64,000 nucleotides of DNA from Trogon surrucura (taxonomy: Eukaryota > Chordata > Aves > Trogoniformes > Trogonidae), in contig CM036618.1 in assembly GCA_020746105.1 (NCBI GenBank), positions 124,753,691 to 124,817,690 on the forward strand. The letters run 5' to 3'. Each line of letters begins with the position of its first letter. Positions within the stretch are counted from its first letter, which is position 1. Both the position numbers and the translations under genes were made by a program. Under the pieces are notes generated by a model. It made no database searches. It saw nothing but the letters and a program-made list of their open reading frames with translations, and was not told the origin of the DNA. Shown piece after piece: positions 47,131 to 59,819 of this stretch.

Positions 47131-47879
47131 ACTGTTCCTCTCGTCTCTACGCTGAGTGCGACATGAGGTTTTACGCTGATTTTGAAAACAGTAATGAGAT
47201 GCTTAACCTTTGAGACTCTCCTGGATAGAAAGGCGGGGGAGAAGCATGTTTATTAGGGTTATCTCTGTTGATGAAAGGCTTTAAAAATCTCACCTGCAAG
47301 TGAAGTTTCACTCCAGAAAGCTGACTGAATTTGCCGAAGTAGATTTCACGTGGGGCAGGGCTACGGGGTTTGGGAGTGTCGTGTACCGAGAGGACTCAGT
47401 GATGCTTGGGCCACGGTTTAGCTGGCTCAAGATGTGCAAAGCTCGCATCTTCTGGGTGTTGCATTAAGAACCTTACTGAAAATTATAAGACTGTGGGCCC
47501 CGGGTAGGTAGGTAAGCTCGTGCGCTGTACTGAGTGCTAAACTGGCAAAATCTTTGTGGACGCCTGGTCCTCAAGAAGCAGATGTGTGAGGATGTGCTCA
47601 CATCCCGCTCCGCACAAATATCGTGCAGGTGCTGATTGCTTGTCAACCAGGGCTGAGTCAGTCATGTACCCATATCACAGTGCCGTAGTGGTGCTAGAAT
47701 TAACAACTCGGTGTTTTAGATTACTCCCTGGATTTACTATCTTCTGGGAAAAGAAGTTATTTCTAGACCCTCTGCCAACCCTCAATTTCTAGTAAATGAG
47801 AATATACTAGTTCTGGGACTTAGGATGCTTTATGAAAGGAGAAGGGGGGGGAGTGACGAAGGAAAAATGATTTTGATCT
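47131..47879. other. Unique noncoding sequence
   Basis: Short GGTA repeat at 47502-47514 and a G8 run near 47845. Nothing else recognisable. Confidence 0.5.
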
Positions 47880-48480
47880 GAGACAGAAATTCAGACAAAG
47901 GATTACCCATGTTGTTTGAACAGACAGTGCATAAACATTACCTTATATTAGAAGGAACAGAGACTCGCAACGTCCAGGAAACTACTTTATTCACAAAATA
48001 AAACTAGGCCCATTTCTGTTTATTCAAATACCACCCACAACTTTCTGGGGAAAGATCATATGCAGAGCATATTTGGAAACATTATTAGGAATGCATAAAA
48101 TACAGTATTAGTCAATTTTATATGCTCAGTTGCATGAAATCTGTGTGTTTAAAAAATATAATAATTTGCATTTCATGGCTTTTGATAACCTCAGGAGTGC
48201 ACTTGAAATTCAGCACATGCCCACAGCACCTCCCAGCTCACCCCATTTTTAACTGAAGACCAATGGTTTCTATTAAGGGATCAGGCAGGGACTCTGACAA
48301 GCCAGTCAATAACTATGTGAGGTTACTTCATTAATGCTATAATGGCTGATAGAGTGAGAGGCAAAAAACAGGTTCCTGACAGCAGCAAATGAAAATGATA
48401 GAGATTCCTGAAGCAACGCGCCTTTCCTTTGTCATTGTCTTTTGCTTGGCTTATTCAAAATGTGGCATTTATGTATTCAG
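47880..48480. promoter_or_regulatory. Candidate enhancer block with POU octamer
   Basis: AT-rich and repeat-free, containing a perfect octamer ATTTGCAT (48164-48171), a nearby TTGCATGAAAT, the small inverted repeat ATATGC-AGA-GCATAT near 48058, and ATTAATGC cores near 48330. There is no coding frame of note. POU and homeodomain sites together are frequent in neural and developmental enhancers. Function is inferred. Confidence 0.35.
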
Positions 48481-49359
48481 CCTTGATGAATGTTGCAGGC
48501 TTTAAGTACTTTTTCCATCTCTAATGCAGTGCCGATTGCACATTGTTCTTTCTTTCTAACCCTCTTTTTTTTATTTTTTTTCCCTATAACCTCTGCTGTC
48601 AAGGCGTTGCGGGCTGAAGGGTTGCAGGCACCGGCTAAATAGCTTTTTTGCTGTAAACGGTGAGGGTGACGGGACGATGTATCACGAGCACCGGCAGGGT
48701 CACGCAGCCAGTGGGTGGCGGAGGCTGGAGCTACGGCGAGGTGGTGCGTGACCTGCTGGGGGAGTGGGTCTTCAGGCACGGAAGGGCACCAGCCCCCCGG
48801 CTCATGCATTACTGGAGTGGTTTTTGGGACCTCATTGATGTTTTAGGAAATGCACAAGGGCCCCATAGTTTCCTTATTCAGTGGTTATTTCCCGGGACAC
48901 GTGAGAACTCCATCCCTGATGTCCCTGAGCTGCTGCTGGTGTGCCCATCCCACTGGGGTGTCCCCTCTAGGGTGGTCTCCAAAGGGGTATCACATTTCTG
49001 CCGTTCCTCCCCGCCCCGAGCAGAGTCATGTGTGGCATTTGAACATCAGGATGATGGGGCTGTGGATAATTTAGTTTCTTTAAATGTTTTTAAGTATTGC
49101 ATATAAATGCCCGCATTACAGTTGGAAACATGATATTCTTACAGTATGCTTTCGCTCTTATTTTGTTTCTTTTAACTATTTGCAGTACTGCATGCCTCAT
49201 GCTATTTTGTGTTTAGTCTCAGGTCCTTTCTGCACATCGCTTTTCTTTAGGCCAGGCAAGCCAGAGGGTCAAGGCAAGGCTGGCTTAATGTTCACCCCTT
49301 GCAGAATCTGACACCTTCATGTTTGTGCTGTGGAAAAAAGCTGCTGATTTATCACTAAG
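48481..49359. other. Mixed sequence with a modest CpG cluster
   Basis: A CpG-enriched patch (about 48600-48790, roughly 14 CpG) overlaps the start of a 148-codon plus-strand frame (48660-49106). The predicted protein has no recognised domain and no clear Kozak or promoter context, so I do not call it a gene. The remainder is ordinary. Confidence 0.45.
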
Positions 49360-49830
49360 AGGCGATGCTAAAGGTGAGATACATCTCCTCAAACTTGTCA
49401 AAGTCGCCATGTGATGAGTTGCAAAAATATTTCTTGTTTATTGTTCCATTCTCATAATTATTCCAGATAGCTCAGCCATATGTTGAGTATTTTAGTTAAA
49501 AATAATCTATTCCTTTCATACGGTGTTTGTGACACCTGGTAAATACCTTCCTGTCCTCTGTTCCGAGGCAATTCTTTACTTGCCTAAAACCAGTTTGTTG
49601 AATGCCAGCTTCCGGAGATACTATTTCTGAGGCTTAATTCAATACAACGCTTAGGCATGTGCTTATCTTTAAATAGTCCCCCAGCAGTCACATTGGAGAG
49701 GCAATATTAGACACATGCCTGTCTGCTGACTTGAGCTTAAATGGCCTAAATATCCAAATAATTAGATTAATTTGTGGCTTGATAGTGGAAGACTTTTTGG
49801 CCTAGGAAATGAGAATGCAAAAAAATATGT
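49360..49830. promoter_or_regulatory. Candidate enhancer block
   Basis: AT-rich and repeat-free. It includes a TAATTA core at 49759-49764 followed by GATTAATTTG, and several TTAAAAATAATC-type words. No frame of interest. Called on composition and motif density only. Confidence 0.3.
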
Positions 49831-52229
49831 AAAGCAGTTGCAGATGTGTATTTCCCAGCTAACTTGGAAGAGACCGTGAGGCAAAATGTTGATGCTGGGC
49901 ATGTGAGTGTGTCTGAACATTAAAGTGCTTTAAGCTTCTTTAAGGAGTAGCTTGGGTATGAACCAAAGCTTGGGTTTAAATTGTTTCCGCAGCAGAAGCA
50001 GAGAGGCTCAGAGCTTGCATTATTTTTTTATTTTTTTTTTTTTAAGACACTGGTAACTTCAGGGATTTTCCCTTGTTTATGGTTTAACGAGAAGAGACCC
50101 AAGCATGCTGTGATTAATAACATAAGCATTTGAAAAAGAGGATGCTGGAGGTCTGGGCTCACAAATATCTTTGGGGATTTTGGGCCAGCCCTCTCGACAA
50201 AGGGGGTGGCCCCTGCTTTCTCCAGCTTATCCTCTGTACATGCTGTCTGGCGAGAACTGCTGCTTACCATGGGATCTCCAGGAGAAGGTTCTTGGGCATT
50301 ACTGCAGTCCCCATGATAAAAACTCAAGGTTACGCAGATAACGGAGTGGAGCACAAGCTACTCATTTCCAATTGCGTAGGAAGACCTGGGGTGTGGAAAA
50401 GGGCACTGGTGGGACTGGTGTTTGTAGCAGAAATGGAGTGCTATGATAACAATAACACAGTAACTTTTTTGTTAACAAAAACATTATTGCTAATAAAGTT
50501 AGACATCCGGCTCAAGCTTAGCTACCTAAGAATTGTATGTCCAGGACAGTATCCAGAGTCTTCCTGTTTCGATTAAATAGGGAGACACATTTTCTGAGGA
50601 GTGACTATGTAATGAGTTAGCATTATTATGTTTTGCAGGTGCCTGTCTCTCTGTAGACTGAAAAGGAGTGCAAATCTAGGTTGGAAACATAACTTTCTTT
50701 AAGGTGTGTGGTTTAAAATGTCATGAAACCTCCCTTGAGGTGAAAGAGCCTGTGTTGATCCATATATTGCAAAATGATTTTCTGTCCTAACTAGCCTGCA
50801 CTCTGAGTATTTTCCACCTATTTGCTGAAACAAAGCTGTGTGGAAACCACCAACCTCTTCCAAGGAGGAGGACATCTGCCTTGGGACTGATAGGGTTACC
50901 TGCCAGATGCTGGAAGTGCCCCCAGTTTCTAGCCAAATACTCATCTCTGTGGTGTTTGCTGAATGCACTCTGTGCGTGTGAACTGATTGTCAGTCTGTTG
51001 CTGCTGTGGGACGTTAGAAGACTTCTCAACGGGGTGATCTTGCAACAAGTCCATCATTTGACTTGCTCTGTGGTTGCACGTGTTGTTTCAATACGTCGCG
51101 GTTGGCCTTTGTGCAAGATATTCCTCATGCAGCTGTCAGTCTGCTTTCAGCCCTAAATTATCCCAGCTTCTTCCAGGTGCTCAGTACCTCTCCTCTTCAT
51201 CAGTTTCCCAGATGGGGGGAGGTTGTGATCCTTCCTGGGACAGCCAGAATGGACTTGGCATGTCCCCGTCGCAGCTGGGACCTGAATTGGTCCTACACCT
51301 CCTGCAATGGTGTTGGGGTTGAGGACTGTCCCTGGATGAAAGTTGCCTTCCAGGAGAGGAGTTGCTGAAAGGGTAGTTGTGCAAATGTTTGCCCTCTGTT
51401 AAGGTGTTTACCTTGGCACTGCAGAAGGTGCCTTTTGCGCCTCCTTTGCACAGGCAGAGGTGTGAATCAAGTGAAGAAGCCACCAGGCTTTGGTTCCTTG
51501 ATGGAAAACCACCCCAATGGTTTTCCACCAGGCAATAAGGAGAAAGGGACAGTCATTCTGCAAACTCCAATTCACTCTCCTCCTCTCGCTCTTACAACAA
51601 TGTGGGAAGTGGGTTTATGGGTGATCCAGCACCTCCTGCTCTTCTGCAAAGTGAGGCCGTATGGCTGGACTGGGTGGGCCTGGATGGCAAACTGCACTTC
51701 TCTGCCTTCATTTCACACTTCAAAATTACAAAAAGTTATTTCTGTTGCTTTTTTTTGTTGGTATTTGGAGAAAAAAAAATCATGCTATTTTGAAGGGTAG
51801 CAAAGATATGAAACTATTGATACTGCATTTTTTTTGTGTGTGCAGAGCTGGGTGTTGACAGTCGAGTTTTGTTTGGGTTTTTTTGAAGTTGCAAAATTGC
51901 TGAAGGGTAACTGGAAAACACCTTTCTGCAAATTTGACAGGAACTGTTGCACCTCTTTTACCTGTTCATGTTTGTAGAATGCACTGAGCACAAAGGAGAG
52001 CATTTAATGAAGTTAATGAATCCATCAATTAAAAAAAATTCATATGCTCTCTGTGATCTGCTTGTCACTTCAAGGCCAAATCTATTCAACCCAGCCCCGT
52101 ATTCCCTTGCAGATATAATACTGAAATGTATCGATTGTTGTGTGTAGTGTATTTCGAAAGAGATATGAAGTGAAAAGCATCAAGGCATGTATTACACAGA
52201 GATAAGGGACATATTAAATGCTTTCATGG
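49831..52229. other. Unique noncoding sequence
   Basis: T-rich tract at 50022-50044 and a small perfect stem-loop at 51502-51527. Frames up to 148 codons (50130-50576, plus) show no domain. Nothing else supported. Confidence 0.5.
51502..51527. other. Perfect 10-bp stem-loop flanked by a 9-bp direct repeat
   Basis: TGGAAAACCA (51502-51511) and its exact reverse complement TGGTTTTCCA (51518-51527) flank a 6-base loop. CCACCAGGC occurs directly on both sides (51480-51488 and 51525-51533). Each arm contains GGAAAA, an NFAT-type core. Confidence 0.6.
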
Positions 52230-52660
52230 AAATGATAGAATACAAGTGTTTTAAGAATCTTCTGGAAATTAGTCTGCGTTTTCCTTTTTAAACAAAAGTT
52301 AGAGAAATAATTGCTAGCAAACAAAAATCTTTTTTAGACAAACACAATATGTCCTGAAAGATCCAGTTTGTCACGCCAATAGTCTCATTGGCTGTGATTT
52401 GTATATTAAAAAGATTTTAATTGCCCAGGTAAGTGCCTGCACCTGCTAAGACATTGAATATTAGAGCACTTTATTCTAATCTCTTATAATATAGGGCACA
52501 CTTCACCCATAAAATTATTCTCTACACAATTATGGCTCGCTTTTGCTGAGGTAGGAAGTGCAACTTAACAGTTTGGTTTTACTCATTATTATTAAAATCA
52601 TGCAAATGAGGATCATTAGGTAACAGTTGTGTCGTTAACTACTCAATAGCGTGGTCACTG
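52230..52660. promoter_or_regulatory. Candidate enhancer block with POU octamer
   Basis: AT-rich block holding the perfect octamer ATGCAAAT (52600-52607), AATAATTGCTAGC near 52306, CACCTG-type E-boxes near 52438, and ATTA cores. It is repeat-free with no frame of note. It pairs in style with the octamer block at 47.9-48.5 kb. Confidence 0.37.
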
Positions 52661-55600
52661 CTTTTTCCTTTCCACTACAAACAATTCCAGGCATGGAGAT
52701 GGGTTACCTTGTGCCTTTAATGTTTCACTCTTTCTTCCTGTGTTGCTCAGGTCCTGGTTTGCCTTTTCAGATGTCCCTAAAGCTGCTCAAAATTTGCTGG
52801 AAGATGTAGTTACATGTAATATTGCCATCCGCTTTGTGTAAGCTGCTTGGTTTTCTCTATACATCATCTTTCCGTTTAACTGGGAAATTTGTGATTTCAA
52901 AATGTAGAGATTTGTTCTGAATTGGAACAAAAGCATGAAGTTGAAATTGCCTGTGAAAAACACATTTCTAGGACATGCTATTTTGAATTAGTCAAAATGT
53001 TCTAGTCCAATGAATCAAAAGGTTTCATTCCAATTATGTATTTCTTTTCTTTTATAATTAGGGATATAATGTAAAGTAACAGCTCAGAACAACTTTTCCT
53101 TTTGCAGTGAATAATTGACTTGCTCTATTCCAATGAAATTTAATTTTAGAGCTTACTCTAACCAAAACACCGTGGTTCAACTTTTGTTCTAAATGAAATT
53201 CTATCAAAACGCTCTGACTGCTGCACCAAGCTTCTATCTGACAAGATGGCATTTCCTGATGGAGAAGGCTTTACACCAGCTGCTTTGACCAGCTCTTGCC
53301 CGAGTCCCCAAATCTCTCAACAAAATAATGTGGGAGAAAAATGAAGACCGTTATATCTTTATTGAAGGAATCCTGTGCAACCACAGAGAAAAAAAACACA
53401 TGCTCTGGAGCCCAGGATACTTTGTGCAGTTCTTAATAGTGAGTAGGAAACACAAAGTAACTAGTTTTTGCGACAGATACTGGTTCAAATTAATCTCTGG
53501 GGTAGCTCCAGTGCCTTGAGGTGTTCCAGGAATAAATTTGATGCTCCTGTTTTCATCCAGGTGGGTTTCCTTAGGTGTGTCACAAGGTAACCACATGGCC
53601 AAAGGGTCTCTCAGGTTCTTGCTGTAATTATTGGGGTGGTTTGGTTTGTTTTGTCATCTGTGAAGGAGGAAATAGTCGTTCTCTTTAGATATCTAACTCA
53701 GAAATGCTGGTGTTAGATGTTGGAGAGAGGAAACAGAAGGCCTTGGATTCAGGGCGAGTTTCCACCTGAAGTTGGACTTACACTAAGGCTCTTGGCAATG
53801 CAAGAGGATATTACAGCAGCCATAAATGTAAAGGTCCTGAAATTAGGAGTAAATGATCCCCTTCAGACAGCTACTCACACAGGTCATGAAATCTATCCTA
53901 AGCAGATTTGGCTTGTTGACTTCTTTAGGAGCAGAAGTATTCAAGATCTCTCCTGTGATGAGTTTAGACAGACAAGAAGACTGTTAGTGTATCCATAAAA
54001 GGAATTATTTGGGGTATTCTAAGTGAAAAGAGTAATGGGGATGAAACTGAGCTAAGGAAAACTTGGTGATGCTGTGGGGAAAAAAAATCAAAACAATCTA
54101 GTCATCTGTGGACTGTTCTTCCGAGAGACCTAGGAAAGCGTGCCATGCTGGCCAGTGAAAACTGTGGTGGGAATAGACTGAAAGGAAAATATTTTGGTTG
54201 TTAGCAGGATGGACAAGGTGCGCTCTGGGATTTTTAGAGTGATTCAAGGAGTGTTTGTTCTTGTGTTTTGTTTTCTAATTGACCAAAACATATACAGCTG
54301 AGTCTCACAGGACTGTGCTGAGCCAAAACTCTTGCTGAAGTCAGATAAACTTTTGAGCCTGGCCTGTTGGAAAATATCCACGGATGAAATTGTAGGAGGT
54401 ATGAAACACATGAAATTCCTTACAAAATGTTCATTTTGCTGTACATCCTTCCTACAGGGGACATGTGTGTAATTAGCAATTGCTTCCAGTAAACGGCTCT
54501 CTGATCATGACAACAATCTGATTTGAAGAAAATTATTGTAAAAACACGATTTACGGATGGGTCCTTACACTAACAAGTGCCTCGCTGGTGGAACGCCTCC
54601 GTTTGCAACTGAGCATTTGCCAGATGTCGTATAAAGGGTTGGGTTTATGGCTTGTCTGCCACAGGAACCCTACAGCGTGGTAGGGAACAAAGTGCTCTCT
54701 TGAAGATGGCTGGTCTTCTGCACCGTAACATTGCATGGTCGATGTACACCACAGCGATGTGCTTGGTGTCAGTATATATTGGCTTTGTAAGGATACAACC
54801 CATGAAGAAACCTCTTAAAAAGGACTCTTGTTCTTGCTTTTTTTTGTTCTTTAGGCACTTGGAGTAATATTGTGTCTTGATGTGCTGCTAATGTAAAGCC
54901 TTATTGTTGGATGTCCCACGAGGTAAATGCCTTTTCCTTCTTGCCAACTGGAGCATCTGGGCTTGGCATAACTGAGAAGTGGTATCTTTCTCCTGTTCAC
55001 GCTTCATGAGACTTTACTGCATCTTCAGGCCAACACGATCTCTCCGGCATCCCTGAGCTACAGAGGATGATTCTTGACCGCTCTGTTGATGATCAGCCTC
55101 TCCTCATTGTCTCTGGTCCCATGTGTGACCAAGGGTACCTGTCCTTGTCCTTCCCTTTTCAGGGATCTCGCTGGCTGCAGCTTAACTCTCTTGAATGCTG
55201 GCAAACAGGGGTTTTGACCACAGTGGTGTTGAATTTTAGTCCCGTCCGTGGCTAAAATTGTCCTATCACTGAGCACCGAAAGGAGAATACACTGAAAGGT
55301 TATGCCTTTTTACTGTTTTCTTTATTTCCAACAAGATTGTTATTCTGCGACCGCATCTGTACCTTGCAAATCAAATCTGCAGGCACAACAGCTCCTTGCC
55401 ATACAGGACACTTCCCTCTTGGTTCGTATTCTAAATCACAAATATTACAAATTCTGGAGAAATTCCATAAAGAAATGGATTCCTACCTGAACTCCTCAGG
55501 CCAATGCTATGTTTATATAAACTGCTACTTGTGATGATGGGAGTATATGGCTTTTTTTTTTTATTGCAAGCAAAGGACATATTATTCGAACAAATGTAGG

Positions 55601-56445
55601 GAAAGTAAAATGAGCTCAGTAAAATTGGGATGCCCCTAGCAATCAGACCTTCACTTTAAAATAACAATTGAAACGCCATCCTGCTCACCTGAACTGCAGT
55701 CAGCAGCACTGTACTCTGCTTGCTTCCATGGCCCCGCCTTGTGCTTGGAGGTGCTTTCCAGCCTGAGCAGAAGAGTATGACCTTGATGCATTCGTCTTTC
55801 TTTTCAGAGTCTTGGCAGGTCCCATTACAAACGAGCACAGAAGCTGCAGCGGTTTTGCTTTCTCATCGAGACCATGCACCTGAGAAGACAATGTTGGCAA
55901 GCGTGGGCAAGGTGGCAGCTGGGCAATTTGGGTTGAAAGTCACAAGCAAATCACAAGTGTCATAAATTTTTCTTATTTTGGGTAAGCACTGCATCTGCAG
56001 CGATTGAGGAGTCACCCACCCACAAAGTGAGTGTTTTGGGAATGGGCTGGAGTGGCTCTGGAGCATCTCGCCCCACGAAGGGCCGGGCTGCCTCGCGCTG
56101 GGATCTGGCTCTGTGAGGCTGTTGCTTCCCAGCTTCTCCTGCTGACCGCAGTGCTTTTACCCAGAGTAACCACATGTGCATTTATCACACAACTTTATGA
56201 ACAGTGAAGGTTTATTACGTTGCACTTAAACCTCGTTTAACCTTTTCTCAGGAAGCAATGCTTTAAAGTGGGGTTGCAGGAGTTTGTGAAGTCCTGGTGA
56301 GCTACCTCCTGAGCGAAGTGTAGACGAGCTCCCCCCAAGACAAAATATGGGTGCAAACCTCCCACCTGCTGCCTTTACTTTTCTGTCATGAGGGAAAATA
56401 CTGCAGTTTGGTAAGGATTTATCAGAAGATATAACTTTAGAGTTC

Positions 56446-56485
56446 TTTTTTTTTTTTTTTAGAGGGGGTATATTTTTTTTTTTTT
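56446..56485. repeat. Two T-runs around a short purine patch
   Basis: T15 (56446-56460), then AGAGGGGGTATA, then T13 (56473-56485). Low complexity. Confidence 0.75.
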
Positions 56486-57484
56486 AATTAATCTCTGGCT
56501 CAAAAATGCATATATCTCCCTCTTCTGTGGTGGCACCTGCAGGCCTGCCACCCCTCGGTGCGGGTGGCCTTGGGGGAGTCCTCAAACCCAAAGAACTCCT
56601 GTGAGCCGTCACGCTGCTCAAAAAGCTCTTCTCCTGGAGGGAAAAATGAGAAATAGAAAACTGGAGCTGAATAGAACAGAAAGCTTCCTGGCAGGAGCAG
56701 TCCCCCAGGGGAGCTAATGCAAATCCCGTCACTTGGGATGGTAAAAACTTGAGTGAATAAAGTTCCAGCCTAAAGATAGCAGGGGAGCATCCTTCATGGT
56801 CAAGGAAGGGACTTGGGAGACTCCAGAGCCTCATAATCTGTTTCCAGATTTCTGTGGTTTCTGTGATTTCCGTTCATGTCCTGGGTCGGCCCTCAGTATG
56901 TGAAATGTTTGCAGGACTTGGGAATGGGAAAACCACAAAAAAGATGAGATGTGATCAACAGTGTTTAGTGAAATCAAGGAATTCTTCGTTCTGCTGGAGA
57001 AAAGTCACCTCTGGTTTCTGCAGAGCCAAAAGAATTACTAAAAATCACCGAATCTGTAAATTCTCACCACACCAAGGCTGGGTTGTAAAACTTGAATTCC
57101 CTGATGTGGGAATCCCCACTTCGCTTCCTTGTCGCGCGGAGTGAAACTGCTGTCAATGCAGAAACGGTGCTGCCGCAGTGCTGCGTGAGCCAGGTAAAGA
57201 AAATGAGCATTTGGTTAAATTTTGTTTGGGTCTACTTGAATTATTTTATTTTTTACTTCGAGTTTTTGCTTTTGTAGTTATGTTTTGCTTTTGTTTTAAA
57301 AGGTGAGTTTGCTGGTATGGTGTCTTAAGCTAATGCATTTCTCTTTGTTTCGAAGCACCCCAGGTGCTTTGCAGTAAATACTACAATTATTAGAAACCAC
57401 ACAAACAAGAAAGAAAAGATGGGCACTGTTTGTTGGGTCAGCCAGTTCGGTTTCCCCTGAACTTGGGGTTTTCCCTGGTAGGGA

Positions 57485-57523
57485 ATATCCTAGTATCCGA
57501 TATACCCTAGTATACTAGGATAT
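57485..57523. other. Perfect 12-bp inverted repeat, 15-bp loop
   Basis: ATATCCTAGTAT (57485-57496) is the exact reverse complement of ATACTAGGATAT (57512-57523). A further ATATCCTAG lies at 57530-57538, so the patch has three related words. Confidence 0.7.
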
Positions 57524-57959
57524 CTTATTATATCCTAGACACAGGAAACGGTCAAAGCTTTATCTGAGCTTTGAACATCTTGCACCTGATGTCTCCTTCA
57601 CTTTCTTGAAAATCTTCTCGCATAGAAGCTCTTAAACACAAAGGTTCCTCAACATTGTCAGTGAAGACATTTCTTCTTAGAAAGTCTGAGCCTCTGCTAG
57701 GTGCAGCCAAAACTAAGTATTTTTAAAGAGGTCTTGCAAGTCGGTGGCAAATGTTACCAGAGGTTGATACCAATGATTTTCTGTAGCTTGGGGAATGAAC
57801 GGGGGAGCAGTAGAAATGGCTTTATAGAAGGTGATTGGGCCAGAGAGTGCTGCTTACACGGCAACCTGACAATTAAATCAATAATTTACCTAGTGGTATG
57901 ACTGTAATGGGTTGAGTCTTCCCAAGTCAACTTAGAGGTAAGCAAGAATGTGCCATAAC

Positions 57960-58640
57960 AGCGTGTTTTTGAACCACAGCATAGAGACTTAATTGATTTA
58001 CTCTTTATTCTTTTCAAAAGACAGCTGAATGTCAAAGGTCTTTCTTTTGTGAAGTACTGGAAAACCCGTTGTCAAACAACCTCTACTCATTTAATAATTT
58101 ATCCCATTTTGTAAAAGAAAGGCAGCTGACATGCAGTAAATCTAGTCCATGTTTAAATTACTGCATTGAACAATAATAAGAGGAATGAATAATCTAGTAC
58201 ATCTATTTAAAATTAAACATATATGAAACTGTTTTTCCAAATGATCACCAAGGGCTATAGTTTAAAGGCAGGACAGAAACCACGAACAGAATGAAAATGC
58301 CAAGCGGTAGTTCGCAAGTGGCAGCAGAATTATTTATCCTATTTTTTCTATACATAAGGAATAGAGCTAAATGAACAATGTTTAAGCATGTCAGAATTTC
58401 ATCAATTTTGCATGAGCATTCACAAATATCCTGGTGGGGGTAATTGCTTGCAAATACATTTAAACTAATGATATGTTATATCCTTACTTGATATAAAACT
58501 ATTAAAAGATACGTTATTGCATTTGACAATGCCATGAAGCTGGGTCAAAGCTTAATGACAGATTTCTGCATTCGTAAATTAAGATACACTCTGCTGGAAG
58601 CAAATATTTTGTAAAAATAAAAACCATCTACTACGAAAGT
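57960..58640. promoter_or_regulatory. Candidate AT-rich enhancer block
   Basis: About 680 bp of AT-rich repeat-free sequence, almost without open frames on either strand. It contains GTAATTGCTTGCAAATAC (TTGCAAAT, POU-like, 58448-58455), CAATAATAAG near 58170, and several ATTAAA/TAATGA cores. This is one of the more convincing enhancer-like textures in the window. Conservation is untested. Confidence 0.37.
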
Positions 58641-59185
58641 TTGATCATTGATCTAAGGTGGCTTTTTGGTTTCTCTGAAGCACTGGGCTTTCAAAACCAG
58701 AGGAAAGGGAGATTCCTTTTCAGAGGCGACCCTGAAAGTCCAGTGTGGCTGTTCCCTGTGCTGTGGGACTAATGAGGCTTGTCAAAGATATTGTGGGGTT
58801 TCTACAGTCCGGTTGGAGACTCGAGGAATGAACCTTGTGTGTCAACTGGTGAGATTGCTTGGGTTTCCTGAAGGAAGAGCTTTGTTTTGTCTCAAGCTGA
58901 GGGGAGGTGTTTTGGTCTGGGAAGAAATCCAGAAACCAGTACTGATGACATCAAAAGGCTGAACAAGCCAGTTAAAGTGAGGTTAGCGTGGTGAGTTCGT
59001 TCAGGTCTGACCATGTCCCCCGTTGCTCAGGTGCCGGTCTGAGGCATCTCTGGTTGGTTCAACATGGCAGGACTGTGCCACGAAGCAGCTCTGTGTGCAT
59101 CAGCTGTTGTTTTGTTTTTTCTTAAGCGAGTTTGCTATCAGTGTGGCACTGTGCTGGTGAGCAATTCCAGTTATTTGCTGGAGAT
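58641..59185. other. Unique noncoding sequence
   Basis: Ordinary sequence up to the CR1 remnant. A 98-codon plus-strand frame (58666-58962) has no recognised domain. Confidence 0.5.
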
Positions 59186-59291
59186 GGCGCTTTGAGCAAC
59201 CCAATCTAGTATACAGTGTCCCTGTCCTGGCAGGGTATTGGAATTAGATGAGCTTTAACATCCCTTCCAATCTAAACTATTCTATGATGAT
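59186..59291 (+). mobile_element. CR1 LINE 3' UTR fragment, plus strand
   Basis: The words CTTTGAGCAACC, CTAG, GGTGTCCCTG-like and GGCAGGG, then CATCCCTTCCAATC and ATTCTATGAT, follow the standard order of the avian CR1 3' UTR and terminal octamer. Only one recognisable octamer remains (about 59279-59288), and several positions differ from the usual consensus. The copy therefore looks older than the one at 43 kb. The left end is approximate. No ORF2 sequence is included. Confidence 0.88.
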
Positions 59292-59819
59292 AATAGGTAT
59301 GAAGAACTTGAAAAATACAGTGTCCACCAGATGCAGCCAGGCAGCCTTGAGCAGGGAGTGGAAAGGTCTCGGAGCTGTGCAGACATCTGTGAAAGCCTGT
59401 GTGGTCCCAGGAGAAGCCATAGGATGTTATAACCACAAAAGACATACTGATAAACTTTTACTAATGGTTTCTGGGTAGTTTGAATTCTGTGGTGATGTGG
59501 TGACGTGGCTATAATTGGAAAGAAAATGTATCGCTCGTGAGAAATGATGGATCGCACACGTACGGCAGCAATTCGGGTGGCAGCAGGAGTAACGTTAAAT
59601 CCTCCTTTATCCCACCAGAAAAGCTGCCTCAAATGGCTGTGATGGCAGCAGGCACAGGCCCAGGTGGGTCCCAGCCCATGCTCGGGAGCTGGCGGCAGCG
59701 TCGTGGTGGTGGTTTGAGCATCCGCTCTGGGATGTTTTATGTTCCCGCTGCAGCCCGTGATGCTGAAATATCCTTTCCCGTCACCTATCGCGCTCTCTTT
59801 CACTCTTTGAATTGCTCCA
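59292..59819. other. Unique noncoding sequence
   Basis: Mixed, somewhat CpG-containing sequence. The 173-codon minus-strand frame (59282-59803) starts within the CR1 tail at its C-terminal end and has no domain; it is treated as chance. Confidence 0.5.

Larger units (their letters stand above)
52661..57959. other. Unique noncoding sequence
   Basis: About 5.3 kb without a supportable gene. T-runs occur at 55552-55562, 56446-56460 and 56473-56485. A perfect inverted repeat lies at 57485-57523. Open frames up to 116 codons have no domain. Confidence 0.5.

Noticed and set aside
59282..59803. 173-codon minus-strand open frame
   Set aside because: Its C-terminal end lies within the CR1 3' tail and the rest shows no family resemblance.
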